The translations under genes and the position numbers were made by a program. The notes beneath the pieces were generated by a model. It saw only the letters and a program-made list of their open reading frames with translations. It had not been told where the DNA came from and ran no database searches. A stretch of 64,000 bases of DNA, taken from NCBI RefSeq assembly GCF_002575655.3, contig NC_053035.3, positions 381,711,792 to 381,775,791 of the forward strand, read 5' to 3'. This document shows, piece by piece, positions 1 through 10,441 of the stretch (positions are counted from its first letter, which is position 1; each line of letters begins with the position of its first letter). This DNA comes from Aegilops tauschii subsp. strangulata (Eukaryota > Streptophyta > Magnoliopsida > Poales > Poaceae).

Positions 1-115
1 GTGGACTGTGGTTGTTATGGCGCCATTGCGCGAGCTCGACACACTACTGTATCCACTAAAGAAACTGCACAAGCACTGGTTGTTGGCCATGGTACCTCTT
101 CCCTCTCCTTAACCA
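1..115. other. Left-edge sequence, no gene seen
   Basis: No gene or repeat is recognised here. The last nine bases (107-115, CCTTAACCA) form the left target-site duplication of the element that follows. Confidence 0.5.
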
Positions 116-1224
116 GAGTAAATTGCATAAAACCTTCATTTTAAGGGTTAGGTTTGTGAAAAACACTAGAATACAGTTTCTCTGCAGAAAAGACCATATC
201 TTGCGTAATGGTTTTGCAAAAAAATTGATCGGCGGATTTGACTCGATTTGACTCTATTAATTGAGTTTATTACAGGTGGGGCATGTCTTTTGCTTACGTG
301 GTGTAACTTTTTGTGCCAGATGGGTTTTAATCTAAATTACAAACTAGACCCTAGAATTTTACATAGACACCCCTAAATCAAAAATGAAAAACGCAATTAG
401 CCCCCGCTTCTCGTTCTACAGCAGATCGGCGGCGCGTTATCCGACTTGTCGTCGGCGGTGGCTGCAGAACGCCGTCGCCGGCATCACCCTCGATCCGCCA
501 TCGCCGGCGGTGGATGCAGAACACCGTCGCCGGCTTTTGGACGCCCGTCCAGCGCTTCGTAGCCACGGCCGCGAGCAAGGCCCACGAGCTAGTCCCTGCC
601 ATGGAGGCTTTCTGGCGGTGGCTCGAGCACGCCGCTCCCGTCGTGCTCCCTTATGTGCTGGCCATTGCCACGGTCGCTGGAGCATCGAGGAATGGTAGGC
701 CGCCCCTGCTACTCCAGTCGTCGTCCTCCCAATGTAGCCCCACGCGCTCACCACACCGAGCTGGTCGGGGCATTCCCGCCGGATCCGGTGCCGGGCGGGG
801 ACAGTGGAGGCCGATGTGGCCGGATCTGGTTGGGGGCACGACGACGGCGGCCCGAGGAGGAAGGGGCGGGGGACGTCCTCGCCCTCGGTGCAGCAACGGC
901 AATGGCGGGCCTCTGCCTCGTTCGGGGTCAGGATGGGGGCGGCCGAGGTTGGGACGGGTGGTGGCTGGGGTCGGGAGGGGCGACGATGGTCGGGGTCGGG
1001 ATGGGCCTGGGAAGCAGGGAGAGAAATTTGGGGGCTTTTTCGCATTAAACCTAGATTGATGTGCCACGTAAGCAGAAAACGTACCCCATCTATCATAAAC
1101 GCACTTAAACGAGCCAAATCCGCCGATCATTGTACACAAGATGTGGTGTTTTCTGCAGAGAAACTGTATCCTAGGGTTTTTCGCAAACTTAGCCCTCAAA
1201 ATGATGGTTTTATGCAATTTACTC
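116..1224. mobile_element. Non-autonomous Mutator-like element (MULE)
   Basis: The element has long terminal inverted repeats. The left end starts GAGTAAATTGCATAAAACC and the right end is its reverse complement. Similarity extends roughly 190 bases inward on each side, including a shared run around TACAGTTTCTCTGCAG. Flanking nonamers CCTTAACCA (107-115) and CGTTAACCA (1225-1233) match at 8 of 9 positions, which fits the 9-bp target duplication typical of Mutator elements. The interior (about 400-1040) is GC-rich with no transposase. A 514-700 segment reads as a plausible captured coding piece with a hydrophobic stretch (LEHAAPVVLPYVLAIATVAG), so this may be a Pack-MULE. The donor gene is not recognised. 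Confidence 0.8.
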
Positions 1225-1302
1225 CGTTAACCATGCATGCCTGCATGGGTTTTTTTTAGTGATTAGTCAGTCCTAGCCGTGGCCATGTTTTGTTTTCCCA
1301 AA

Positions 1303-1518
1303 TGATAAGTGACACACCCGTGGCACGAAATACTCCGGCTTGACGTTTTTTACTAAAGTTGCCATTCGAAAAAAAAACTCTAAAAAAACTGAAACTTGCC
1401 ATCCGAAAAAGAAGTTGCAATGCTTGACAACTTAACTTGTCAACCTTGCGTCACTAAACTTGCCATAAAAAATGGTCGGAGTTGTCATGTGTTCGTGCCA
1501 CTCGTGTGACACTTATCA
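1303..1518. mobile_element. Small foldback / MITE-like element
   Basis: Inverted ends about 28 bases long face each other. The left is TGATAAGTGACACACCCGTG and the reverse complement of the right is TGATAAGTGTCACACGAGTG; both continue into GGCACGAA. The interior is AT-rich with repeated TTGCCAT-type words and no coding potential. No target duplication was settled, so the exact ends and superfamily are open. It lies about 320 bp upstream of the Dof TATA box. Confidence 0.55.
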
Positions 1519-1834
1519 GGGTCCTTTGTATTTAATTCTCATGAAGATTGAACTCGTTTATACGAAAATCCTGCAAAATTCGTGAGTTCAAAATCGACCA
1601 TAAAGATTCTATAGCTAAATTGAGTGGATTTTAGAACACACAATTCAATTCCCACAAGCACCAGGAGACGCTGAAAAAACCTCTACGGATCAAGGAGCCT
1701 GGCTACAGCAACAACTCGCCACGGTCACTGACTAACTAATTACCAGCACAAGCTCGCAATCACATGCACATGCACCATGGCCTACCGAGGAAAACATCTC
1801 GTCCTGGCTTCGGCAGCTCTCCCGCCGTCCCACG

Positions 1835-1842
1835 TATATATA
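1835..1842 (+). promoter_or_regulatory. TATA box of the Dof gene
   Basis: TATATATA lies in a CT-rich context about 120 bp upstream of the Dof start codon. Transcription would be expected near 1865-1875. This makes the in-frame ATG at 1777 upstream of the transcript and favours 1963 as the true start. Confidence 0.6.
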
Positions 1843-1962
1843 CGCCTCCCTCCTCTCTCTCCTCTCGCATCTGCAAGCTTCCAAATCCTCTCACATCACC
1901 GCATTCCCACATTCCCCAGGTCTCCTGCTTGCTTGCTGATCTCCTCCTCTCCGATCGTCGCC

Positions 1963-2910
1963 ATGCTGTCTTCTCACAGCGAGAGCATGTTGGCCTACGC
2001 CGCCGCCGCCGGACGGCGCGCGATGCTGGTCGACCCCCGGCGGTACCGGCCGAACGTGGAGGTGGCGCCCAACTGCCCGCGCTGCGACTCGCCCAACACC
2101 AAGTTCTGCTACTACAACAACTACAGCCTCAGCCAGCCGCGCTACTTCTGCAAGGGCTGCCGCCGCTACTGGACCAAGGGCGGGTCCCTCCGCAACGTGC
2201 CCGTCGGCGGCGGCTGCCGCAAGAACCGGCGGGGCAAGCCGGTGCGGTCCATGGCCGAGGCCGACACGGCCTCGCCGAACCACGGCGCAGCAGTGTTCTC
2301 TCACCGCTTCCACGGCCCGGTCCGGCCCGACCTGCTCTTGGAAGGCATGGTTGGCAACCCGGCCGAGCTAGGCCAGCCGGCGTCGACCGAGGCTGAGAAG
2401 CCCGCCGGAGCCGCCGACGGCCCGACGATTGATCTGGCACTGCTCTACTCCAAGTTCTTAAGCCACCAGCCCCTCGCCGAGCAGTGCGCCGTCGTGCCGG
2501 AATCGGCCGACACCTCGAGTGGGTCAAGCACGGAGATGAGCCCGCCTGCCCTATCCAGCCCAGGCCAACACGGATTGGGCGAAATCTGCGGGCCGGCGAG
2601 CAGCACGGAGCCCAGCGCGACGACGATGCTCCAGTGCGGCGACGCGCGCGCGCACGCGCTAGGCGAGTTCAACTTCAGCGTAGACCAGAGCTGCTACGAC
2701 TCGCTCGGGCTGCCAACGGACGGCGGCGATCTGACGATGCTCCCGTCGGCGTGGGACCAGGAGGCCAAGTACGAGCCGTTCAGTTCGCTTCCGGAGGAGG
2801 ACGCCATGAGCCTCCACGAAGGCGTCCCCGCCGGCGACGACGTCTGGAGCAAGGTGCTGGGCTGCCAAGGGCTAGAAGCTGCTCTCTCCGCAGGCCTCGA
2901 TCGATGCTAA
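1963..2910 (+). CDS. Dof-type zinc-finger transcription factor
   Basis: A single open frame encodes 315 residues. Residues 38-66 carry the Dof C2-C2 finger: C38-x2-C41-x21-C63-x2-C66, within the family signature [17 protein letters not shown] and followed by the basic tail [11 protein letters not shown]. Dof proteins are plant-specific nuclear activators or repressors that bind AAAG cores; this is family knowledge. The C-terminal half is acidic, Ser/Pro-rich and poorly conserved, which is usual, and ends in a Trp-containing patch ([11 protein letters not shown]). The start at 1963 is chosen because an earlier in-frame ATG (1777) precedes the TATA box at 1835-1842. The coding sequence is strongly GC-rich, typical of intron-poor grass genes. 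No lesion is visible. I cannot assign the exact Dof subgroup or target genes. Confidence 0.95.
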   Translation: MLSSHSESMLAYAAAAGRRAMLVDPRRYRPNVEVAPNCPRCDSPNTKFCYYNNYSLSQPRYFCKGCRRYWTKGGSLRNVPVGGGCRKNRRGKPVRSMAEADTASPNHGAAVFSHRFHGPVRPDLLLEGMVGNPAELGQPASTEAEKPAGAADGPTIDLALLYSKFLSHQPLAEQCAVVPESADTSSGSSTEMSPPALSSPGQHGLGEICGPASSTEPSATTMLQCGDARAHALGEFNFSVDQSCYDSLGLPTDGGDLTMLPSAWDQEAKYEPFSSLPEEDAMSLHEGVPAGDDVWSKVLGCQGLEAALSAGLDRC

Positions 2911-3790
2911 GCTCATTTTCAAGCTCGTTGATTCGTGTCTGCCGCTGTTCTCGTGATTGATTTTCTGTCTTTTCTTTTCCTCTCCCTATTTTTTACCCTT
3001 GTTCAAAAGTAACTTATATATATGGGGATCGTGTTCATGGTCAAGGAGTATACATGTGGGATAAAAAGGATGTACTGTAATCATAATATCGATATTTGTA
3101 TTGGTAATATACTTACTATTAACAGCTGGTTTTTCCTGTTCTGAGCTACACGTTCACTTCTTCCTAGGACGACCAATCAATGTTGTTCCTGTTATACACA
3201 TGCACTGCCTGACCTGGGTGTGGATGGATGGGCACACACATGCCGATGCCGATGGTGCCATGCTGGTGAATGAATGAGTGAATGGTGCACTGGGATTCCA
3301 ACGACATGCCCTGTGGAGTGGCGTGGACGTGGCTAACAATCTGAAGCAGCTGCCACTAGTCGCTCGAAAGGTGACGTTTGGCCCTAGCTCGTTATAGAGG
3401 AGATTTACCATGCCTGCACGCCTCAATTATTGTTGCTACAACAGGACAGGCAGCTCCGAGATCCAGCCCGTGGATAGACGGTGGGAGGGCGCTCTATGGA
3501 TCCATCATTGCCGGCTCGAGCGAGCGTTCACTGTCATCGTCTTCAACAGATTGGCAGCGTGATTGCGGTTATTTTTAAGAACAGGGGGCAAAAAGGAGTA
3601 ACAACTTGCATCAGAAGGGAAATCAGAAAACCAGCTGCACCCTGCACATGCGCCTTCCGTAGAATTTCACAGCAAAATCGTTCGAGTGATAAAGATGGAA
3701 ACGAGACTGTGGAGTGGTGCTCCTGCCGGTCCCTTGCCGTTGCAGATGCACTAGGAACAGAGTTCACGCTGCGTCTGAAAACGAAGTAAA
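2911..3790. other. Dof downstream region, no gene seen
   Basis: AT-rich sequence likely to hold the Dof 3' untranslated region (about 2911-3120) is followed by unique-looking DNA. Short open frames here have no recognisable domain and no supporting context. Confidence 0.5.
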
Positions 3791-4580
3791 GGGGCAAATC
3801 CTATTTGGCGCTGGTTAACGTGCATTTGGTTAACGGGCGCCTGCAGCGTGCACCACCTACCGCGACCTGGACCGGCCCATTAATTTACGTTCTCATTTAG
3901 CGACCTGCTGGTTTCGATAACGCCGAGATAACCATCAACCCACTTCCCTCGGACGAGATTTCTTACCTTCTTTCGAATTGATTTACATACTGTATTTTCG
4001 AACGATTTTGTTTAGTTTTTTACAATTTTTCTTTCTTTATTCTTACAATTTTTGATAAATGATAAATGCGCAAACTTTTTTCCATTTTCGCGTTATTTGG
4101 TAAAATCAATGAACTATTTTTCAATTCGTGAACCTTTTTTGAATTCGTTGAACTTTTTTTAAAATCGATGAACTATTTTTTCGAATTCGATGGTTGTTTT
4201 TCAAATTCAACGAATTTTTTTCTAGTTCAATGAACTTTTATAAAAATCAATGAACTTTTTCCAAAACTCGTCAACTTTCATGAAAATCGATGAACTTTTT
4301 TCGAAACGATGGACTTTTTTTCAAATGTATGAACTCTTTTTGAAAATTAATGAACTTTTTTCAATTTTCTTAAACTATTTTGTATATCCTGAACTTTTTC
4401 AAAATGTTCATTAACTTTTTTCAAACTTGTAAACTTTTTAAAATTCATTAACTTTTCTTGAATTAATAAACTTTTTCAAATTCTGTGAACTTATTCAAAT
4501 TTATGAACTTTTTCTCGAATTAGTGAACTTTTTTCAATTTTTGTTAGGTTTTTTGAATAAGTGAACCTTTTCTTTGTTGA
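3791..4580. repeat. AT-rich degenerate repeat tract
   Basis: The left part (3791-3900) resembles a transposon border (GGCAAATCCTATTTGGCGC). From about 3960 the sequence is a long, degenerate array of TGAACTTTTTTCAAA-like words in both polarities with interspersed T-runs. No coding content is visible. The matching inverse border was not found, so the element type is open. Confidence 0.5.
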
Positions 4581-4753
4581 AACAAATTCATGAAGCGGCT
4601 CGACAAGCACATTCTCTTGACCAGGGGCGCCATGCCTGGTTAGACCAACCCCATGATCCTTTTTGCATTCCACACCATGTGGACTTCGAGTAATAAAGCT
4701 TGGTTCAACCCCTAATGAAAAATCAAATACTTATGTCAACTCCGAAAATCAAT

Positions 4754-4771
4754 GAGAGAGAGAGAGAGAGG
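4754..4771. repeat. (GA)n microsatellite
   Basis: An uninterrupted GA run lies in the region downstream of the LRAT-domain gene. Confidence 0.85.
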
Positions 4772-5486
4772 GGCCAAATCCATGAGAGAGGAGGCAAAAG
4801 GAAAGAGAACTGTGAGTTGACGCATTAGTAGGAAATCCGCTGCGAGTATTCAGGTACAACTGTCCATAGGAAACAAAAAAGAGCTACCCGAAATTCAGTT
4901 ACTCCATATACCACTTATACATACACTTATATGCAGCCACTTCAGGCCAGTTGGAACATGGAAATCTCAAAGGATTTATATAAGATTTAAACTTTTTCTT
5001 CAAATTGTTAGGTAGACTTGCCCTCAGTTTCTTGATTAGAAATAAACTAATCACTCTGTAAAGCAATGTATGACGTTTTGGCAGTTCTACAGGACCACAA
5101 GAAAATGTGTTTCTTAAACCTTCTGTTTCAGTTTATTTGTACCGCGTGTTTAGAATGAAAGCCATCAGTTGGGGGCTCAGGTGATATTGTCTGCAATGTG
5201 CAAACGTTTCCCCAAGAAGTGAAAAGAGAAGCCAGAAATAGACAGGAGTAGAGATCTTGATACAAATTCAAGAAAACCACACACCAATGTTCAACCTTCT
5301 TTACAATACTAAAGAGAAACCATACACGACCGTAGCGGATACAGCACTCGACACACAGCTCTTGCTGAATGGGAATTTCACTCTTGGCACAGTTTTAGCA
5401 GGTTTGAACAACTATTCCGGTGGTACATATAGCAGTAGTGATGGTGATGTATACATCTCCATATTTTACAACATCAGTGCTGCATT

Positions 5487-7176
5487 CTAAGCAGCAACGA
5501 GTGTGGTCACTGCCGGAGCCTGGACTTGCCCCGGAGTTGCCAGCTGACTGATGTTCGCCGGACGAATCCGGCCGCTTGCGAGCCCGGCAGTCAGGTCCTC
5601 CACTTCCAGTTTCAGCACGTCTCGGCGGTTGCCAATGTCACCTGCGTACCTGCTGACACAGTACACCCCAACAGCCATCACTGCCACTCCATAGATGTTT
5701 GTGGTTACTAGGCGGAAAGGGGTTGAAACCACAGCAGCAAGAGGGCCACCGATGATGGACACAGCCTGCCCACTCTGCCCGAGCCCGACGTTGCCCTGCT
5801 CAGCCACAAGCAGACCAGTCTTGCAGTATATCGCAAAGTCCTCGCAGTTGTTCTTGAACAGGCTGTAGCACCTGAAACCATTGGTCAACAAGTATTTGGC
5901 GCGTCGGACAACCACCTCGCCGGGATCAGTGGCGGCAAGCGTGCAGGTCCCTCCTCGCACTTTGGCAAGGAAGAGTGCCGGGTTGACGTCATACTCGAAA
6001 CGATAGAGGGCACCCCCTGCCAGGAAACAGCTGAGGCAAGAGGAAGTCACACCATTTGTCTCCGCGGCGGTGGTGGCTTCTTCGCTGCTGCATACTAAGC
6101 ATGGTGTGGTGCTCCTATTAGGGCCAGAGCTCACAAGAAGAAAATCAATGACAGTTCCTGTTCCGACTTCTTGGTCCCTTCCTCTGGTAAAATGAATCAC
6201 CTTATCATCGCCCACATATATTCCTGCAGAGAAATATACGGTTATACGTGCACAAAGCTACAAGAGTGAAGCGCCTATTAGTGTTCTGACAAATACGCAA
6301 ATAATTTGCGACATCATGGCAACAGAGGTTTTCGCTACAGCCAGACTAATCATCTGTTTTTGCAATTTCATCATTTGATTTCATGGTAAGGATTACTCAC
6401 ATACATAAGTTGATGCCCCCTCTATATAGTACTCCCCCCGTTCACTATTATAAGATGTTCTAACTTCTTTCTAAATCAGATGTATCTAGACACGTTTTAG
6501 TGTATTTGTTTACTCATTTCAGTCCGTACATAGTCCATATTGAAGTATCCAAAACATCTTGTAATAGCGAACAGAGGACGTATGAACTAAGTAAACATAT
6601 GCTATACACAGGACACAGCACATGTTTGCATTCACCCGTTGAAACTAGAGTGGCTTATGACAACCACATCTGTTATCCAGCCAATCAAAGCACTACCAAA
6701 ATCTAATTGTGGACACATCTGCATGCATCCCAGTTTAGTACTGAATCTCCTAATTACCTAAAATTGCCAAACGACAAAGGTGTAATTTCCAACAAGAACT
6801 GCAGACACATGGCATTACAGACAAATTCATACTCTTCTCAATTCATTGTTCCAAAACGTAAAGCTATCAATTAACAACCAGAACCAAAACCTACACGGAA
6901 GCGAAATAACACGATTTAATCAGAACTGAAAATAATAATATTGGAAGGAACAGATTCCGCACCGTGATGCGCGTAGACCCACGCGGCCCTCCACGAGTAG
7001 ATGTGATCCCCCGCCTTCAGGCTCTCCTTCCCGATCCTAACCAAACCAAACCGCACAAAAAAGGAACCAATCAATTCACCGACGCAGAGCAAATTAAAAG
7101 CCATTGCAGCAGCGCAGGGTATGAAATCGAAAGAATGGGGCGATTCGGAGCTATACCTGTTGGACAGCAGACCCAT
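5487..7176 (-). CDS. LRAT/NC-domain protein (LEAD-SENSITIVE 1-like), three exons
   Basis: Exons are 7157-7176, 6963-7036 and 5487-6223, joined at GT-AG sites (donors CAACAG|GTATAG and CATCACG|GTGCGG; acceptors GGTTAG|GATC and CTGCAG|GAAT). They give 276 residues beginning MGLLSNR. The LRAT/NlpC-P60-like core is present: a His in YAHHG (residues 30-31), a second His in VIHFTRG (42) and the catalytic-type Cys in NNCEDFA (158). A hydrophobic stretch near residues 195-225 (GGPLAAVVSTPF to YGVAVMAVGVYC) could anchor a membrane. Animal LRAT/HRASLS relatives are thiol acyltransferases or phospholipases. The biochemical role of plant members is poorly defined, so substrate is not claimed. The reading frame is intact. 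A Stowaway MITE sits in the second intron. Confidence 0.93.
6432..6580. mobile_element. Stowaway MITE in LRAT-gene intron 2
   Basis: A 149-bp element begins CTCCCCCCGTTC and ends GAACAGAGGACG, flanked on both sides by TA (6430-6431 and 6581-6582), the Tc1/Mariner-type target duplication. The inverted ends continue as ACTATTATAAGATGTT against a near match in the reverse complement. Confidence 0.85.
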
Positions 7177-8080
7177 GGAGACGGACGGGGGGCGGCGGAT
7201 CGGACGGCGAGCAGGCGGCGGGCGGAGAGGAGGGCGAGGAGGAAGGAGAGGGGCGGAAGCGAGAAGGCGCCTTGCGCTTTGGAGTAAAGCACGAAAAAGT
7301 GGGAGGGGATCGGGGGGGAATGGGCCGTAGGATTCACGAGACGCTGATCTCGTTTGACGCACACGCGTAACCGGTGCCTTTATCATACGACGACGGAATA
7401 CTTCGTTTTGCACCCCTGGCTTTCGCAGTAATTAGTTAACGCGTCCTTGTAGGACTATTTGTGAGACTTTGTTTACTAATCTCATCTTTGAGTAGTCAAG
7501 TTAAATTTGGTCTCTTTTCACAAAATATCAATTTAATTTGACCACTGTTATGTATTTTTGCAAGACTAGCTGGTTTTCAAAACTGTGGGACGAGATGATT
7601 TTGATCTAGATTTGTCATGAGAAGCACTTTAAACTTCAGTTAACAATATTGCTATGGTATGAAGACATTGCATTCGTATTTTCGAACAGAGTCCAAACCA
7701 CAACGGTTAACAGCTCTGCCTCTAACTTAGCCTTAACAACGAAGGTTACCGAGGCCGCGTCAAGAGAAAAAATTTCAGTGGTCGGCCGCACGAGCGCTGT
7801 CGGCAGGAGCAGCGTCTGAAGCGCGTCTGCTCTCGCGAGCTGAAGCGGAGTGGAGTAAAGGATTTCGTCTTCAGCCTGTCCACGCAGAGCCCCTCGGTAC
7901 GCGTGGCATCGTCCTGGCGGGGCGGCTACCCAAGCCGAGTGAGCGACCGAGCTGCACCTGCACGCGTTGCCGGAGCACAACCAAAGCTGTGGCACATTGC
8001 AGTCACATCTCGACATAAACACAGGTCGACGTCGGCTAGTCCAAAACCACCAGGTCAAATAAGAAGCAGCAAATCAAATA
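7177..8080. other. LRAT-gene upstream region, no gene seen
   Basis: The first ~150 bases are GC-rich and likely carry the minus-strand 5' untranslated region and promoter of the LRAT-domain gene. The remainder holds only short frames without recognisable domains. Confidence 0.45.
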
Positions 8081-8137
8081 CTCCCTCCGTTTTAAATTTA
8101 AACTAAAACCACGACAAGTAATTTGAAACGGAGGAAA
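8081..8137. mobile_element. Very short Stowaway-like MITE
   Basis: CTCCCTCCGTTT at the left faces AAACGGAGGAAA at the right, with TA at both flanks (8079-8080 and 8138-8139). At 57 bp it is a deletion derivative with almost only terminal sequence left. Confidence 0.65.
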
Positions 8138-8248
8138 TAAGTATTAACAGTAATCATCCCAGCAAAAGATGCCGGCGCACTGACAGCCACACAAGTTTAT
8201 ACTGTACAAACAAACGAACGGTCGACCGCAAAATGGGGTCGGCTTGAG

Positions 8249-9424
8249 GAGTGAAATGCATGAAACCACCACATTATCACATAGTTTGGCAGAAAACACT
8301 GGTTTGCGAATTTGGGTCAAAAATCACCGATTCTTCGCTTAATCTTTTACAAAAAATACTGATCGGTCCATTTGGGCATTTTAACCGCGATTATGACAAG
8401 TGGGCCCCACAAGAGCTGATATGGCATAACTGTTAGTCCCTGGTATTCTTGTAGATGCACCCTTCAATCAGAAAACAAAAATGCAATTAGGCCCTTGCCA
8501 TACCCAGCTCGGCTGTACTCTGCCGCCGGCCATCCCGCGCTCATGCGCTGCTGCCCACGTCGGTGCCCTGATGGCGACGGAGCTCACCGGCAAGGTTTGC
8601 TGCTTGGCTGCATCTGTGTTGCGCGTCGCCGCTGCTGCTTGCTCGCCGCCGCTGCTGCTTGCTCGCCGCCGTTGCTGCTTGCGCCCGTGCTGCCCGTCGA
8701 CGTGCTGCTGCTTCCTCCGGTGACGCGCGCCGCCACAAGTCTTCTTGATCCGGGATTGCGCGTCGCCACCGTTGCTCGCGCTCGTGCTATGCGCGCCCGT
8801 GCTGCATCCCGCCGCTGTTGCTTGCTCCGATGCCGCCGTTGCTGCCGGGAGGTCGCGGCCGCTCCGTGCGCCGGTTGTTGCACTGCCGCCGTGCCTGAAG
8901 CGCCGTGCCTGAAGGAGGAGACGAGGACCATTCTGTGTGGTGATACGGAGGCCAGAGCCGCCGCTAGCCCGCCACCCCATGCTTCCAGGAGCAGGGCGCC
9001 GGCCGACCCGTGCGCCTCGGCCGTGGCAGCGGACCTCCACCTAGACTAGGCCGTGGCCGTGGCAGGCGCGAGACCAGAGCCGCCGCTGCACAGCAAGGAG
9101 GCGGCAAGCACCTTGGCCTAGGCCACGCGGGCGGTGGCCCGTGGGAACGGCGGCGGGGCCTGATCCCTATTGGATCGGGCAGCGAAGGGAGATTTCTTTT
9201 TCTCGGAGGGAGGGTTCTTTTTGAAAAAGACCGGTTTGACATTGTCTATGACGTCATCAAATGCAGGCCCCACATATCATAATCACTGTTAAAATGCCCC
9301 AATAGACCAATCAGTGCTTTCTGCAAATGATTAAGCCCAAAATCAGTGTTTTCTGCCACAAATTTATAGAACAGTGTTTTCTGCAACCCTTCGCTTCAAT
9401 GTGGTGGTTTTCTGCAATTCACTC
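8249..9424. mobile_element. Non-autonomous Mutator-like element with perfect 9-bp target duplication
   Basis: Terminal inverted repeats start GAGTGAAATGCATGAAACC (left) and, as reverse complement of the right end, GAGTGAATTGCAGAAAACC. They stay similar for about 170-190 bases with repeated GCAGAAAACACTG words. The flanks are identical nonamers, CGGCTTGAG at 8240-8248 and 9425-9433. The interior (about 8480-9230) is very GC-rich, with CTGCTTGCTCGCCGC-type triplet repeats. Several open frames of 80-190 codons overlap there on both strands, but they are composition artefacts without a domain. No transposase is present. End sequence and architecture resemble the element at 116-1224, so both probably belong to related MULE families. 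Confidence 0.88.
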
Positions 9425-9433
9425 CGGCTTGAG

Positions 9434-10441
9434 GGATGTCTAGTCCTATCTACCACTGACAAAATACAAAAGGGACCGCGCAAGAAACAATTGTGGAGCA
9501 TGATTGAGAACAGTAAAATTGAATATAATAGTAAAAGAAATCTGAGCCATGCAAGATGCTTGAATGCGCGTGCAAAAATTCATGGCGTAAAGACGAAATC
9601 TGGCCGTGAAAGAAACTTTGAAGTAGAACACTATTTGAACCTGTTTTTTTCTTTTCTTTTTCTAGGGCTCTTCGAATGTCCAAACACCAAGAAAAATTGC
9701 ATGCTCCTTGCACTCCCGACCATCTTCGATGCCAAAAAATATATTATAATTTGAATTTTATTACTAATTTTTCTCAATATACTGTTCATCGAGACATGCA
9801 TGATTGATGTAGAATCCGGCGCAAGAAACAATTGTGGAGCGTATGATAGCTGTAGAAACGGCAGAGATGACGTACAAAACGAATATGAAGGTATAACACG
9901 ATGCGATGCAGGGGCGGCTGGATGCGGCGAGACGTCGTCGCTTCCTTCCGTCCATGAAGGGATCGATTCTTTGCAGCATTTCTAGGTAGCACCACCCTGC
10001 TTTTGCAACAGATATATGCTCTCTTCAATTCAACGGACGGCATGCAACGAAAAATAGATTCTCAATTCAACGGGTAACAGCTAACATCCCTTACTAGACG
10101 ATCAAGACTTTGCCACTAGTTGGCGTAAAGATGTCTGCGGACTTGTTCTACTGTGACCTGTGATCAAACTGCTCAAGCAAAAGGTCTGATTTCATCCTCT
10201 CCCTCTTAAAAGAAAAAGGAAAAGCCTGAATATTCATCTGAACCTTAAGCAACAAACACCATTACAAATCAAATCACGCAGCAAACCTATAGGGGAATCA
10301 GGGGTTGAGGGAAGGTGCATCCATTTTCAAGTTGCTCCAATAAACATACCCTTTGCGGTCAGCAGAAGGCTATAAATGTAGAGCATGACACGATTCAGAA
10401 TTGAGCATCGCCGCCGCCGTGTTGAAGATGTGTGTGCGTCT
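9434..10441. other. Intergenic interval downstream of the HDAC gene
   Basis: The interval probably includes the minus-strand HDAC 3' untranslated region (roughly 10200-10441). A ~20-bp word, GCAAGAAACAATTGTGGAGC, occurs twice in direct orientation (about 9480 and 9822). No credible gene was found. Confidence 0.45.

Noticed and set aside
437..1117. Minus-strand 226-codon frame across the first MULE
   Set aside because: Pro/Arg-rich composition artefact overlapping several other open frames. Only the short 514-700 plus-strand piece is worth testing.
5257..5490. 77-codon plus-strand frame beside the LRAT-domain gene
   Set aside because: It overlaps the minus-strand 3' end and has no domain or promoter; likely chance in the 3' untranslated region.
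8468..9049. Overlapping open frames of 80-190 codons on both strands in GC-rich DNA
   Set aside because: All frames are open because of triplet repeats and high GC. There is no domain, start context or codon pattern, and the region is MULE interior.
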